From NCBI GenBank assembly GCA_052387955.1, contig JBQTIQ010000008.1:19223-83222 (forward strand): a stretch of 64,000 nucleotides of DNA. The letters run 5' to 3'. Of this stretch, positions 16,276-25,158 are shown piece by piece (positions within the stretch are counted from its first letter, which is position 1; each line of letters opens with the position of its first letter). The stretch is from JBQTIQ01 sp052387955 (GTDB lineage Bacteria > Actinomycetota > Acidimicrobiia > Acidimicrobiales > JACDCH01). Made by a program: the position numbers and the translations under genes. The notes beneath the pieces were generated by a model that was not told the origin of the DNA, did not search any database, and was given only the letters and a program-made list of their open reading frames with translations.

Positions 16276-17034
16276 TCAGGCCCTAGGACGCACGAGGACC
16301 GAGGCCAAGTCGGCGTGGTCGGCGACGATGTGGTCGCCCTCGGGCAGGCCGGCGCCGGCAGGGTCGTCGTTGACGCCGCAATACCGGATCGCCACCATCC
16401 CCATCGACCGGGCGCCGGCCACGTCGGTGCGGCGCAGGTCGCCCACGTGCGCGGTGCGGGCCGGGTCGGGATGGCCGAGGCCGGCCAGGGCGTGCTCGAA
16501 GATGCGCCGATCGGGCTTGAACACGCCGACCTCGTCGCTGAAGGACCAGTGGTCGAAGTAGCCGAGAAGGCCGTGCTTCTCCAAGTGGCCGCGCAGGATC
16601 GTCGAGGGCGTCATGCCCACGTCGCAGATGATCCCGATCCGCAGCCCTGCTCGGTGTAGTTCGGACAACGCGGTGACCACGTTGGGAGCAGTGGGCAGGT
16701 CGGCGGTGGCGCCGATCGTGACGAAGAGCTCGATCAGTTCGTCGCGGACCGCGGGGGCAACGTCGGCCCCCGCCGTGCGCAGCACGAGGGCGGCGGCCTC
16801 CGACGATCGGTACTGGTGGTTGGCCTGCCAGGCGGCGTCGAACGTCTGCCAGGCGGCGTCGAGGGCAGCTTCGAGCGCCGAACGCTGCGACGGGATGCCT
16901 TCCCGGGCCAGGACCCGCTCCCAGGCGTCGAGCCGCAAGGCCCGGATCTGGCCCGGCTGTTCGGCGACCAGCGTATTCCAGAAGTCGAACGTCACCGCCA
17001 GGTAAGAGCTCTCGGGAGCCCTACGGTTGCTCAC
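16276..17034 (-). CDS. HAD-superfamily hydrolase
   Basis: About 252 residues. Motif I is VTFDFWNTLV (nucleophile Asp; the usual second Asp is Trp, as in many HAD-IA members that are haloacid-dehalogenase or phosphatase-like). Motif II is IICDVG, motif III Lys in GVFKPDRRIF and motif IV HVGDLRRTDVAGA. The GTG at 17034 (VSNRRAPESSYLAV) puts motif I near residue 15; a frame extends to 17115 without a better start. Substrate unknown. Confidence 0.8.
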   Translation of the reverse strand: MSNRRAPESSYLAVTFDFWNTLVAEQPGQIRALRLDAWERVLAREGIPSQRSALEAALDAAWQTFDAAWQANHQYRSSEAAALVLRTAGADVAPAVRDELIELFVTIGATADLPTAPNVVTALSELHRAGLRIGIICDVGMTPSTILRGHLEKHGLLGYFDHWSFSDEVGVFKPDRRIFEHALAGLGHPDPARTAHVGDLRRTDVAGARSMGMVAIRYCGVNDDPAGAGLPEGDHIVADHADLASVLVRPRA

Positions 17035-17185
17035 GTCCAAGACGCGCTGGCCAACGGCGATGGTGTCCCGCGGCGCACCGTCGACAGCGTTGCCGAGCCC
17101 GGCCACGGGCGGCAACGCGGGCCCGCTCGGAACTCGGGACGGTCAGGTCGTGGCCCCGCTCACGTTGGCCGCCGCGACGGGCCGG

Positions 17186-17392
17186 CTACACCGCTTCGCG
17201 CGACATCTCCTCGAGGCAGCGCTTGATCTCGGACACGCGGAACCGGCGGTGGCCGCCGAGGGTGCGGATGGCGGTGAGCTTGCCGGCGCGAGCCCATCGG
17301 GTCACGGTCTTGGGGTTGACGCGGAACAGGGCGGCCACTTCGGCCGGGGTCAGAAGCGCCTCGGGGCTGTCGAGATCGTCGGGATGCGCCAT
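17186..17392 (-). CDS. bldC: BldC-family DNA-binding protein
   Basis: 68 residues, the same length as known BldC proteins. LLTPAEVAALFRVNPKTVTR is the helix-turn-helix and LGGHRRFRVSEIKRCLEEM the wing and last helix of the MerR-like fold. In Streptomyces BldC binds DNA cooperatively and delays sporulation. Here it lies alone upstream of a HAD gene, both on the minus strand. Confidence 0.88.
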   Translation of the reverse strand: MAHPDDLDSPEALLTPAEVAALFRVNPKTVTRWARAGKLTAIRTLGGHRRFRVSEIKRCLEEMSREAV

Positions 17393-17524
17393 CTGTGGGT
17401 CCTTGTCTTCTCGGGGCCATCCGCCGACTCGGGCGGCATGTCCGTTTCATGGCGAAGATACGGAGGAGCCCCCGGGGGAGCCATAGCACGAATGGGCCAT
17501 TTCGTACCCCGCGGGGGACTAGTC

Positions 17525-17640
17525 ATGCTGGCTGGCGTTCCCCGGCCACGCAGACTGTTACGTCAGCGTTCCCCGGCCACGCAGGCCGGGCCTGGCCGCG
17601 CCTGCGCTGGCGCTCCGGCGCTCGCATCCGCGGCAGGACC
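17525..17640 (+). repeat. GC-rich repeat family B, partial plus full copy
   Basis: GCGTTCCCCGGCCACGCAG occurs twice (about 17533 and 17569). The second runs on through GGCCGGGCCTGGCCGCGCC and GGCGCTCCGGCGCTCGCATC. It matches the mscL-side copy at 15493. The rest of 17393-17687 has no supported gene. Confidence 0.5.
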
Positions 17641-17687
17641 GACCGCCGGCGGCTGCTCGTACCTCTGCGTGGCGGGCGCGCCCGCCG

Positions 17688-18059
17688 TTACGACGGCGAG
17701 GCGGGGTCGAGCAGGCCGGCGATGGCGTCGAGGAGGCCGTCCTGGGTGAAGGGCTTGACCAGGAAGCCCGATGCCCCTTTGGCCGCGGCCAGGGCCACGT
17801 TCTCGGGGCTGCTGTAGGCGGACACCACCAGGACCGGTGGTGGCGACGGCATCCGGCTCAGTCGTTCGAGCACCCCCCAGCCGTCGAGGACCGGCATCAT
17901 GACGTCGAGAACGACGACATCGGGGGCCTCGGCCACGACCCGTTCCAGGGCGCTCTGCCCGTCGGCGGCCAACAACACCGTGTGCCCGGCCATCTCCAGG
18001 TTGAGCCGATGGAGCAACAAGATGTCGGGCTCGTCGTCTACCACCAGGACCACCGCCAT
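17688..18059 (-). CDS. Single-domain response regulator
   Basis: 123 residues: receiver only. VVDDEPD is the acidic pocket, DVVVLDVMMPVLDG carries the phospho-acceptor Asp, VVSAYS the Ser and FLVKPFT the conserved Lys-Pro. It lies 21 bases before purM on the same strand order (downstream of it in transcription), so it may be read through from purF-purM. No cognate kinase is visible. Confidence 0.88.
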   Translation of the reverse strand: MAVVLVVDDEPDILLLHRLNLEMAGHTVLLAADGQSALERVVAEAPDVVVLDVMMPVLDGWGVLERLSRMPSPPPVLVVSAYSSPENVALAAAKGASGFLVKPFTQDGLLDAIAGLLDPASPS

Positions 18060-18080
18060 CCCGGCCTGCCGTGCCCCGTG

Positions 18081-19112
18081 TCAGACGAGCCGGACGCGGC
18101 CCTGGCCGGGCTCGACGGTTCCGATGCGTTGGGCCTGGTGGCCGTTGGTGCGTAGGACGTCGATCGTCCGGTAGACGTCGTCGGCCGCTACGACGAGGAC
18201 CATGCCGATCCCGAGGTTGAAGACCCTGGCCATCTCATCGTCGCCAACCTCACCGGCGTGCTGGATCTCGCCGAAGATCGGCGGCACGTCCCACGTCGAG
18301 CGGTCCACGACGGCATCGAACTTGTCGGGCAGCACCCGGGCCAAGTTGCCGGGCAGTCCCCCACCGGTGATGTGGGCGACGGCGCTGACCTCGACCACCC
18401 GCTGGACGGCGAGCACGGCCGGCGCGTAGATCACCGAGGGCATCAGGAGCTCGTCGGCCAGGCTGTGGTGGGCGCCGGCGAAGGCGGGGCCGTCGAGACG
18501 CCGGCCGGCCTTCTGCAGCAGGACTCGGCGCGCCAACGAGTAGCCGTTCGAGCGCAGTCCCGGCGACGGCAGCCCGATCAGGACGTCTCCGCCCCGCACC
18601 CGGTCGCCGGTCACCAACTGATCACGCTCGGCCACGCCGACGGCGAAGCCGACGAGGTCGAACTCCCCTGGCTCCATGGCGCCGGGGTGCTCGGCCATCT
18701 CACCTCCGATGAGGGCGCACCCAGCGGTCCGGCACCCGGCGGCCACCCCCTCGACGAGCTGGTCGACGTGGTCGGGGTCGAGCTTTCCGACGGCCACGTA
18801 GTCGAGGAAGAACAGGGGTTCGGCGCCGAGGCAGACGAGGTCGTCGACGCACATCGCCACCAGGTCGATGCCGATGGTGCGGAACCGGCCCACCGCCTGG
18901 GCCACCAGTGCCTTGGTACCGACGCCGTCGGTGGAGGAGACCAGCACCGGGTTCTGGAACCGGTGCTGAGGGAAGGCGAACAGCCCGCCGAAGCCGCCGA
19001 TGTCGCCGATGACCTCGGGCCGGAACGTGCTCCGTACATGGCCCTTGATGCGCTCGACCGCCGCCTCGCCGGCAGCGATGTCGACGCCCGCCTTCTCGTA
19101 CGTCTCTCCCAT
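18081..19112 (-). CDS. purM: Phosphoribosylformylglycinamidine cyclo-ligase (AIR synthetase)
   Basis: 343 residues. TYEKAGVDIAAGEAAVERIK at the N-terminus, STDGVGTKALVA, IGGEMAEHPG, GLPSPGLRSNGYSLAR and HITGGGLPGNLARVLP are family signatures. The enzyme closes the imidazole ring in step 5 of purine synthesis using ATP. It follows purF by 12 bases, the classical purF-purM pair. Confidence 0.95.
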   Translation of the reverse strand: MGETYEKAGVDIAAGEAAVERIKGHVRSTFRPEVIGDIGGFGGLFAFPQHRFQNPVLVSSTDGVGTKALVAQAVGRFRTIGIDLVAMCVDDLVCLGAEPLFFLDYVAVGKLDPDHVDQLVEGVAAGCRTAGCALIGGEMAEHPGAMEPGEFDLVGFAVGVAERDQLVTGDRVRGGDVLIGLPSPGLRSNGYSLARRVLLQKAGRRLDGPAFAGAHHSLADELLMPSVIYAPAVLAVQRVVEVSAVAHITGGGLPGNLARVLPDKFDAVVDRSTWDVPPIFGEIQHAGEVGDDEMARVFNLGIGMVLVVAADDVYRTIDVLRTNGHQAQRIGTVEPGQGRVRLV

Positions 19113-19124
19113 GGCGCCGTTGTC

Positions 19125-20645
19125 CTATTCCATTATCGACAGCGTCGGTTCTCGGACGATGCGCTCGAGTTCTCCCGGGGGCATGTCGTTGTTCTCGAGG
19201 ACGTCCTTGCGCAGGGCCACCGGCACCTCGACCGGGTATTCGCCCGAGAAGCAGGCGGTACAGAAACCCGACCGCGGTGTGCCCGTCGCCGTCACCAGCC
19301 GGTCGTGGGTGAGGTAGGCCAGGCTGTCGGCACCGACATAGTCCTGTATCTCCTGCACCGAGAGCTGGGCCGCCAACAGCTCGGACCGGTCGCCGGTGTC
19401 GATGCCGTAGAAGCACGGCCACTGCACCGGTGGCGACGTGATGCGCAGGTGCACCTCGGCGGCGCCGGCCTCGCGCAGCATCCTCATCAACTGCTTCTGG
19501 GTCGTACCCCTCACGATCGAGTCGTCGACGACGACCAACCGCTTTCCCTCGATGTTCTCGCGTATGGGGTTGAGCTTCATGCGCACGGCCATGGCCCGCA
19601 GCTCCTGGCTGGGGGCGATGAACGAACGCCCGATGTAGCGGTTCTTCACCAGACCCTGGCCGTAGGGGATGCCGCTGGCATGGGCGAAGCCCTCGGCCGC
19701 GGGGACCCCGGACTCGGGCACTCCCATCACCATGTCCGCGGTGACCGGCGCCTGAGCGGCCAGGAGCTCACCCATCCGAACCCGGGCCTGATGGACGTTG
19801 CGGCCGTACAAACGGCTGTCGGGCCGGGCGAAGTACACGAACTCGAAGATGCACAGGGACGGTTGGGCGGCGTCGACGCCGAAGGGCCATTCGGAGCGCA
19901 CACCGGTGGCGTCGATGGTGACCATCTCGCCCGGCTCGAGCTCGCGCACGAACTCCGCGCCCACGATGTCGAGCGCCGGCGTCTCGGAGGCGAGCACCCA
20001 CCCGTTCTCGAGGGCGCCGAGGCAGAGGGGCCGGAAGCCGTGGGGGTCGCGCACGCCGATGATGTGGCCCTCGTCGGCCAGGGCCAGGCTGAACGCACCC
20101 TCCAGGCGGGGCAGCACGGTCACGAGAGCCCGTTCCAGCTCCCGCCCGTCGGCCCGCTCGCCGCCGTCGGCGGCGATCTCCGCCGCCAGCAGTTCGGCGA
20201 CCAGGTCGCTGTCGCTGGTGACGGTGCCCGGCAGCATCCCGGCGGCATCGATGAGGGCCTCCGTGTTGACCAGGTTGCCGTTGTGGCCGAGCACGAACTC
20301 GGTCATGCCGACGCTGCGATAGCACGGCTGGGCATTGCGCCAGCTTCCCGAGCCGGTGGTCGAGTACCGGGTGTGGCCGACGGCGAGGTTGCCGGTGAGG
20401 GCGGCCAGCGTCCGGTCGTCGAAGGCGTTGGCCACCAGGCCCTGCTCCTTGACCACCATGATCGACGACCCGTCGCTCACCGCGATACCAGCGGCCTCCT
20501 GACCCCGGTGCTGGAGGGCGAACAGGCCCAGGTAGGTGAGGTGCGACACCGGCTGGCCCGGGGCGTACACGGCGAAGACGCCGCACGCCTCTTTGAGGTG
20601 GCCGCCCTCGGGATCGACCACGTCGGGGGGGGTCACACCCGCCAT
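19125..20645 (-). CDS. purF: Amidophosphoribosyltransferase
   Basis: 506 residues. A short propeptide precedes the nucleophile Cys in KEACGVFAVYAPG (class II glutamine amidotransferase domain, with ALQHRGQEAAGIAV and GHTRYSTTG). The phosphoribosyltransferase domain has the PRPP loop VVVDDSIVRGTT. Cysteines near the C-terminus and in FCTACFSGEYP resemble those binding a 4Fe-4S cluster in the Bacillus type. ATG 20645 is chosen; an in-frame ATG at 20663 is equally possible. First committed step of purine synthesis; purM follows. Confidence 0.94.
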   Translation of the reverse strand: MAGVTPPDVVDPEGGHLKEACGVFAVYAPGQPVSHLTYLGLFALQHRGQEAAGIAVSDGSSIMVVKEQGLVANAFDDRTLAALTGNLAVGHTRYSTTGSGSWRNAQPCYRSVGMTEFVLGHNGNLVNTEALIDAAGMLPGTVTSDSDLVAELLAAEIAADGGERADGRELERALVTVLPRLEGAFSLALADEGHIIGVRDPHGFRPLCLGALENGWVLASETPALDIVGAEFVRELEPGEMVTIDATGVRSEWPFGVDAAQPSLCIFEFVYFARPDSRLYGRNVHQARVRMGELLAAQAPVTADMVMGVPESGVPAAEGFAHASGIPYGQGLVKNRYIGRSFIAPSQELRAMAVRMKLNPIRENIEGKRLVVVDDSIVRGTTQKQLMRMLREAGAAEVHLRITSPPVQWPCFYGIDTGDRSELLAAQLSVQEIQDYVGADSLAYLTHDRLVTATGTPRSGFCTACFSGEYPVEVPVALRKDVLENNDMPPGELERIVREPTLSIME

Positions 20646-20703
20646 GCTACGAGCCGTGACCATGGGCTGAATCCACGGGTGCTGTCGGCGTGGCGCCGCC
20701 GGC

Positions 20704-22851
20704 TCACCCCGCGTCGTCGTTGGTCACCTCGAACATCTGGGCCAGCCGTTTGGCGACGCCGCGGGCGATGAGGTCGACGGTGGCTTCGTCGGGACGGAGC
20801 CGGGGGGCGTGGCTCGCCGTCCTGGCCTCGACCGCGGCGGCGACGACTTCGGCGACATGGTCAGCGTCGAACGCCGGCTCGGCGGCCCGCAGCGGGAGCC
20901 GGCGGCGCAGTTGGCCGACGTCGTCGCGGACCGTGGCCAGCTCGGCCATCAGCTCGTCGCGGAGCTGGTCGAACCGGGTGTCGGGGCCTGCCGCCCGAGG
21001 CCCGTCGACGGTCTCGGCGATGACGTCCTCGATCACTCGGAACTCGGCCACCACGGCGCGCATCTGTTCGACGGCAGCCTCCATCGAACCCACCGCACGG
21101 TCGACGGCGTCGGCCCCATCGCCAACCCCGGCCCGGTCGGCGGCCCCTGCCAGCTGCTCCAGTCGGTCGCGCTCCTCGGCCCGGTCCCCGACCGCGGCCG
21201 CCAGCCGAGCCTCGAGCGCACCCAGGGCTTCGCCGAAGGTGTGCTCCGGCGCCTCGGCGCTCTCCAACAGGTCCAGCACCGCGGCCAGTATCCGGGTGTG
21301 CTCCTCGGAGCCGGTGGCGAGGGCGGTGAGCTCGTCGGTCTTGTCGGCGTCGCTGCGATCGAGCCGTTCGACCAGCCCGGCAAGGGCTTGGCCCTGTCGG
21401 TCGACCAGCGCCGCCAGCGCCTCGACGGAGTGCTCCTGGCGGGACCGGGACTGCTGCGCCGCACGGTCGAGCGACCCGAGTGCCGCCATCACCGCGGCGG
21501 ACTGTTCGTCGATGCGCTGGGCGAAGGCCTCGAGGGCGGCGTCTGTGCCCGGCGCAGCGTCGGCCCGCCCAACCGGCTGGACCAGCTCGTCGTCGCGCTC
21601 GCCGAGCCGCTCGGCCAGCTCGCGCAGCGAGCGCTCGTGGTCGAACGACCGCTCCACGAGCGTCGCGCTGAGCCCTTCGATCGCAGCCCGCACCTCGTCG
21701 GCCTGTGCGGCCAGTCGGGACGCCAGCTCGTGAAAGCCGTCGTCGCGGCCGGCCTCGGCCTGCTCGAACCGGGCCTGTACCGACTCGAGGGCGGGGCCGA
21801 GCTCGTCGAGGCGGCCGACGAGGGCGACGAACCGCTCGTCGGGTTCGTCGTCGTGCTCGATGGCGGCGACGACCGCATTGAAGGACCGTGCCTGCTCGTC
21901 GACCCGGTCGATCAGGGCACCGATGCTCGATGCCGCTCCCGCGGCAGCGAGAGCTTCGAGGCGGCCGGCGACGTGGCGGCCCTGGTCCTGGACCAGCGCG
22001 GCGAGGGCGCCGAAGGCGGCGATCTGGGTGGCCTCGCGCTCGGCGGCGGCGTCAAGCCGGTCGGCCACCGTTTCCAGGGCCGTGCCCGTGCGGTCCGCGG
22101 CGGCGGCCTGCTCGGCTTCTCGTTGGGCGGTGGCGGCCTCGAGGCGGTCGGCCAGTGCGCCCAGGACGACCTTGGTCGAGGCCTCCGGGCCGGCCGCTTC
22201 AGCTCGTTCCGTCGCCAGCCGCTGAGCTTGCCGGACCAGCGAGACGACCGAACCCAACATCGCCTGGTGCTCCTCGGCCCGTTCGCCGGCCAGCCGCTGA
22301 GCCTCCAGCACCAGATCTCCCAGCGAGCCCAGAGCAGCCTCGTGGCCCTCGGCCCGTACGACCCCGGCCCGTTCGACGCGCTGGAGCGTCTCCGCCATCG
22401 CTTCGACCCGCTCGCCCAGTTGAGACGACCAGGCGTCGACCTCGTCGGCCCGTGGATTGCCCGCCTGCTCGGACCACGCCAGCACCGCGGCCAGTACGCC
22501 CTCCTGCGCCTGCACCCGACCGGTCAGGGCCTCGATGGCGCGGCCCTGGGCCGTGATGCGATCGACCACAAGGTTCTGGAAGGCGTCGGCCGCCGCCTCG
22601 GACTCCTCCCAGCGGTCCTGGAGGCCTTCGGTCAGGCGGCGGAGGACACCGAGGTGGTCGTTGATGGCCGGGAGCAGCCCAGTGGAGGCGACGACGGGGC
22701 GGGGGGGCGGCCGGGGCCCGGGGACGGAACGGTCATCGGGCTCGTCCCAGGGCTCGTCGGCCCAGCCCCGGCTGTCGTAGGGACGGTCGTCGGGGTCGCC
22801 GTCGGCGGGGATGTCCTGGTCGTCCAGGCCCGCGTCGTCGCCGTCATCCAT
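20704..22851 (-). CDS. Large coiled-coil protein of unknown function
   Basis: 715 residues, unrecognised. An acidic, Pro-rich head (residues 1-55, MDDGDDAGLDDQDIPADGDP and onward) is followed by some 570 residues of Ala/Glu/Arg/Leu-rich heptad-like sequence with recurring blocks such as LxALxDRLEAA, VADRLDAAAERE, LVDRQGQALAGLVERLD. No signal peptide or membrane helix is seen. A conserved-looking tail (DADHVAEVVAAAVEARTASH, then LIARGVAKRLAQMFEV) ends it. TACCCT at 22860-22865 (minus) lies 8 nt before the ATG. Its neighbours are purF and, divergently, the polysaccharide genes. It could be a scaffold or a polymer-length or cell-pole factor; nothing proves this. Confidence 0.8.
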   Translation of the reverse strand: MDDGDDAGLDDQDIPADGDPDDRPYDSRGWADEPWDEPDDRSVPGPRPPPRPVVASTGLLPAINDHLGVLRRLTEGLQDRWEESEAAADAFQNLVVDRITAQGRAIEALTGRVQAQEGVLAAVLAWSEQAGNPRADEVDAWSSQLGERVEAMAETLQRVERAGVVRAEGHEAALGSLGDLVLEAQRLAGERAEEHQAMLGSVVSLVRQAQRLATERAEAAGPEASTKVVLGALADRLEAATAQREAEQAAAADRTGTALETVADRLDAAAEREATQIAAFGALAALVQDQGRHVAGRLEALAAAGAASSIGALIDRVDEQARSFNAVVAAIEHDDEPDERFVALVGRLDELGPALESVQARFEQAEAGRDDGFHELASRLAAQADEVRAAIEGLSATLVERSFDHERSLRELAERLGERDDELVQPVGRADAAPGTDAALEAFAQRIDEQSAAVMAALGSLDRAAQQSRSRQEHSVEALAALVDRQGQALAGLVERLDRSDADKTDELTALATGSEEHTRILAAVLDLLESAEAPEHTFGEALGALEARLAAAVGDRAEERDRLEQLAGAADRAGVGDGADAVDRAVGSMEAAVEQMRAVVAEFRVIEDVIAETVDGPRAAGPDTRFDQLRDELMAELATVRDDVGQLRRRLPLRAAEPAFDADHVAEVVAAAVEARTASHAPRLRPDEATVDLIARGVAKRLAQMFEVTNDDAG

Positions 22852-22859
22852 CGGTCCAG

Positions 22860-22865
22860 AGGGTA
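22860..22865 (-). promoter_or_regulatory. Candidate -10 box for the coiled-coil gene
   Basis: TACCCT on the minus strand, 8 nt before the ATG at 22851, with no Shine-Dalgarno between. This fits a leaderless transcript. Confidence 0.35.
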
Positions 22866-22917
22866 GTGGTGACCCGCCGGCGGCCGGGCCGCCCGCCGCT
22901 GGGCCATCCTGGGAGCC

Positions 22918-25158
22918 GTGGCCGCCTCGTTCGACCCGGTCCTAGCCGTCCGGGGCGTGGTCAAGCCGTGGGCATGGCTGGTACCGCCGGTGCTCCTGGG
23001 GGCGGTGTGGTCCAGCTCGGGCTGGCTGACCTGGGTCGCCGCCGGGCTGGCGTTGCTGGCGTTCGCCGACCTGGTCGCCGATCGGCCCGAACGCTGGCTG
23101 CTGGCCCTGGTCGTCGTCCTGCCCTTCCAACAGGTCCTTCTCTCGTGGTTGTACGGGCGCGGTGTCCCGGCCGGTGCCGTCAGGGCTCTCGGCTACTGGA
23201 AGGAGGGCGTGTGCGCCGGGCTCGCCCTCGCCGCCCTGCGGCACTCGCTGCGGCGTCGGGCCGGTCTCGACCGCATCGACGTCGTCGCCCTCGCCTACGT
23301 GGCCGTCGTCGCCGCCTACTGGTGGTGGCCCCGGCTGTTCGTGCACCCCACCGGGCCGTTCTCGGTCGGCCCCCCGACCGACACGGCCACGCTGTTGGTG
23401 GCCGCCCGCACCGCGGCCGGCTTCGTAGCCCTGTTCGTCGTCGTACGCCGCCTCGACCTCTCGCCCGTCTTCGCTCGCACGTTGGCTCGCACCGTGGTGG
23501 CCGTGGGCGCGGTGGTCGCCGCCGTCGCCGTCGTCGAGTTCATGTTCTCCGACCGCTGGAACGCCTTCGTGGTCGACACGCTGCGGGTGCCCGCCTACCG
23601 CGCCGAGGTGTTGGAAGCCACCAACCGCAACGTGGCCGACATCCGGATCTACAGCCAGGTGGGCGGCCGGGACGTGCTCCGCGTCGGGTCGGTGTTCCTC
23701 GACCAGATGGCATGCGCCTTCTACCTGGTTGCGGCCCTGGCCCTGGCCCTGGCCCGCGATGTCCGCACCCGGACGACCTATGCCCTCGCCGGCCTGCTCG
23801 GTGCCGCCGTGGTGCTCACCCAGACCCGGGCCGCGATCCTCGCCGTGCTGGTTGTGCTGGTCTGTCTCCGCCGCCCCGGGAGCACCCGGGCCCGAGACCG
23901 GGTGCCGGCCGTCCTGCTGGCGGTCGGCCTGGCCGCCATCGTGGCGTTGGCCCTGAGCAGCGGCCTGGCGCAGCGCACCACCAGCGCCGTCGGGGGCGAG
24001 GAGGAGTCGACCCAGCTGCACCTCGAGCGCACCACCAAAGCTGCCGGCGAGCTGTTCCTGGCCCCGCTCGGGCGCGGCCTCGGCACCGCCGGCGCCACCG
24101 GCAACCGCTTCGAGGTCGAGACCACCCTGACCAGCGAGGACTACTACCTCCAGGTCGGCAACGAGACCGGCGCCCTGTCGATGGTGGCCTTCGTCAGCCT
24201 GGTCGTACTGGTGGCGCGACGACTGAAGAAGAGCGCCGTCGGCGCCACCTCGATCACCGCCCGAGGAAGCTTCGCCGCGCTCGTCGGGCTGTCGGCCGGT
24301 GCCGTACTGCTACCGCTGTGGACCGACGTCGCCGTGTCGTGGACGGTGTGGGCCACCCTTGCCGCCACCGTAGGCTCAGCGCCGGCGCCAGCCAGGAGGG
24401 CGGCCATCCTCGGTCGCACAGGGAGGTCCGACATGGAACTTCGCCGCTACGTCGCCCTCCTCGGGCGGCGATGGCCCGTGCTGGTCGCCGGGGTGGTCGC
24501 CGCCGCCGCGGCCGGGTACCTGGTCACCCCCGACGGCACCCGCTACACGTCGCAGTCCACGATCATGGTCGGCACCCCCGACCTCTCCGGCGACCCCAGC
24601 ATCTTCGGCGTGTTCGGGGACCGGGCGACGTTGCTGGACCGGCTCACGCTCACCTACGCCGTGCTCGTCGACACCGGCCCTGTCGCCGAGGGCGCCGCCC
24701 GCCGCACGGGTGTGGCCCGGGACGTGGCGACGATCCTCGAAGCGACCCGGGCGGAAGCGCCGGCCGGGACCCAGCTGGTACGGGTGCGGGTGTCGGACCG
24801 AGACCCGGCGGTGGCCCAGGCCCTGGCCGACGGCATGGCCGAAGCCTTCGCCGACCAGGTCGCCGCGCTCGGGCCCGCCGGGGTGGGCGACGCCGGGTCG
24901 GTCCAGGTCGTCGAACGAGCGGGGACGGCCACCGCCACGCCCGAGGGCAACCGCGAGGCGAACGTGGCCGTGGGTGCCATCCTCGGGCTCCTGGCCGCCA
25001 TCGGCCTGGTGCTGTTGCTCGAATACCTGGACACGACCGTGCGCGACGGCGACGATGCCGAGCGCCGGCTCGAGCTGCCGCTACTGGGGGTTGTCCCCTT
25101 TGCCGCCGGCGTCGACCGGGCCGCCGATGCCGTCGGGCCGGCTCCCCACCATGCCTAG
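22918..25158 (+). CDS. O-antigen-ligase/Wzy-like polymerase fused to a Wzz-like chain-length protein
   Basis: 746 residues in one open frame. Residues 1-490 are a polytopic membrane protein with about ten or more helices and a large loop (DIRIYSQVGGRDVLRVGSVF, LTQTRAAILAVLVV), as in O-antigen ligase/Wzy proteins. From residue 506 (MELRRYVALLGRRWPVLVAG) a Wzz/chain-length-determinant domain begins, with TYAVLVDTGPVAEGAARRTG, the typical periplasmic part and a C-terminal helix (AILGLLAAIGLVLLLEYLDT). The internal ATG at 24433 has AGGGAGG six bases before it, so a separate Wzz-like protein may also be made. The next gene overlaps the stop by 8 bases. Role inferred: surface polysaccharide polymerisation. 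Confidence 0.82.
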   Translation: MAASFDPVLAVRGVVKPWAWLVPPVLLGAVWSSSGWLTWVAAGLALLAFADLVADRPERWLLALVVVLPFQQVLLSWLYGRGVPAGAVRALGYWKEGVCAGLALAALRHSLRRRAGLDRIDVVALAYVAVVAAYWWWPRLFVHPTGPFSVGPPTDTATLLVAARTAAGFVALFVVVRRLDLSPVFARTLARTVVAVGAVVAAVAVVEFMFSDRWNAFVVDTLRVPAYRAEVLEATNRNVADIRIYSQVGGRDVLRVGSVFLDQMACAFYLVAALALALARDVRTRTTYALAGLLGAAVVLTQTRAAILAVLVVLVCLRRPGSTRARDRVPAVLLAVGLAAIVALALSSGLAQRTTSAVGGEEESTQLHLERTTKAAGELFLAPLGRGLGTAGATGNRFEVETTLTSEDYYLQVGNETGALSMVAFVSLVVLVARRLKKSAVGATSITARGSFAALVGLSAGAVLLPLWTDVAVSWTVWATLAATVGSAPAPARRAAILGRTGRSDMELRRYVALLGRRWPVLVAGVVAAAAAGYLVTPDGTRYTSQSTIMVGTPDLSGDPSIFGVFGDRATLLDRLTLTYAVLVDTGPVAEGAARRTGVARDVATILEATRAEAPAGTQLVRVRVSDRDPAVAQALADGMAEAFADQVAALGPAGVGDAGSVQVVERAGTATATPEGNREANVAVGAILGLLAAIGLVLLLEYLDTTVRDGDDAERRLELPLLGVVPFAAGVDRAADAVGPAPHHA

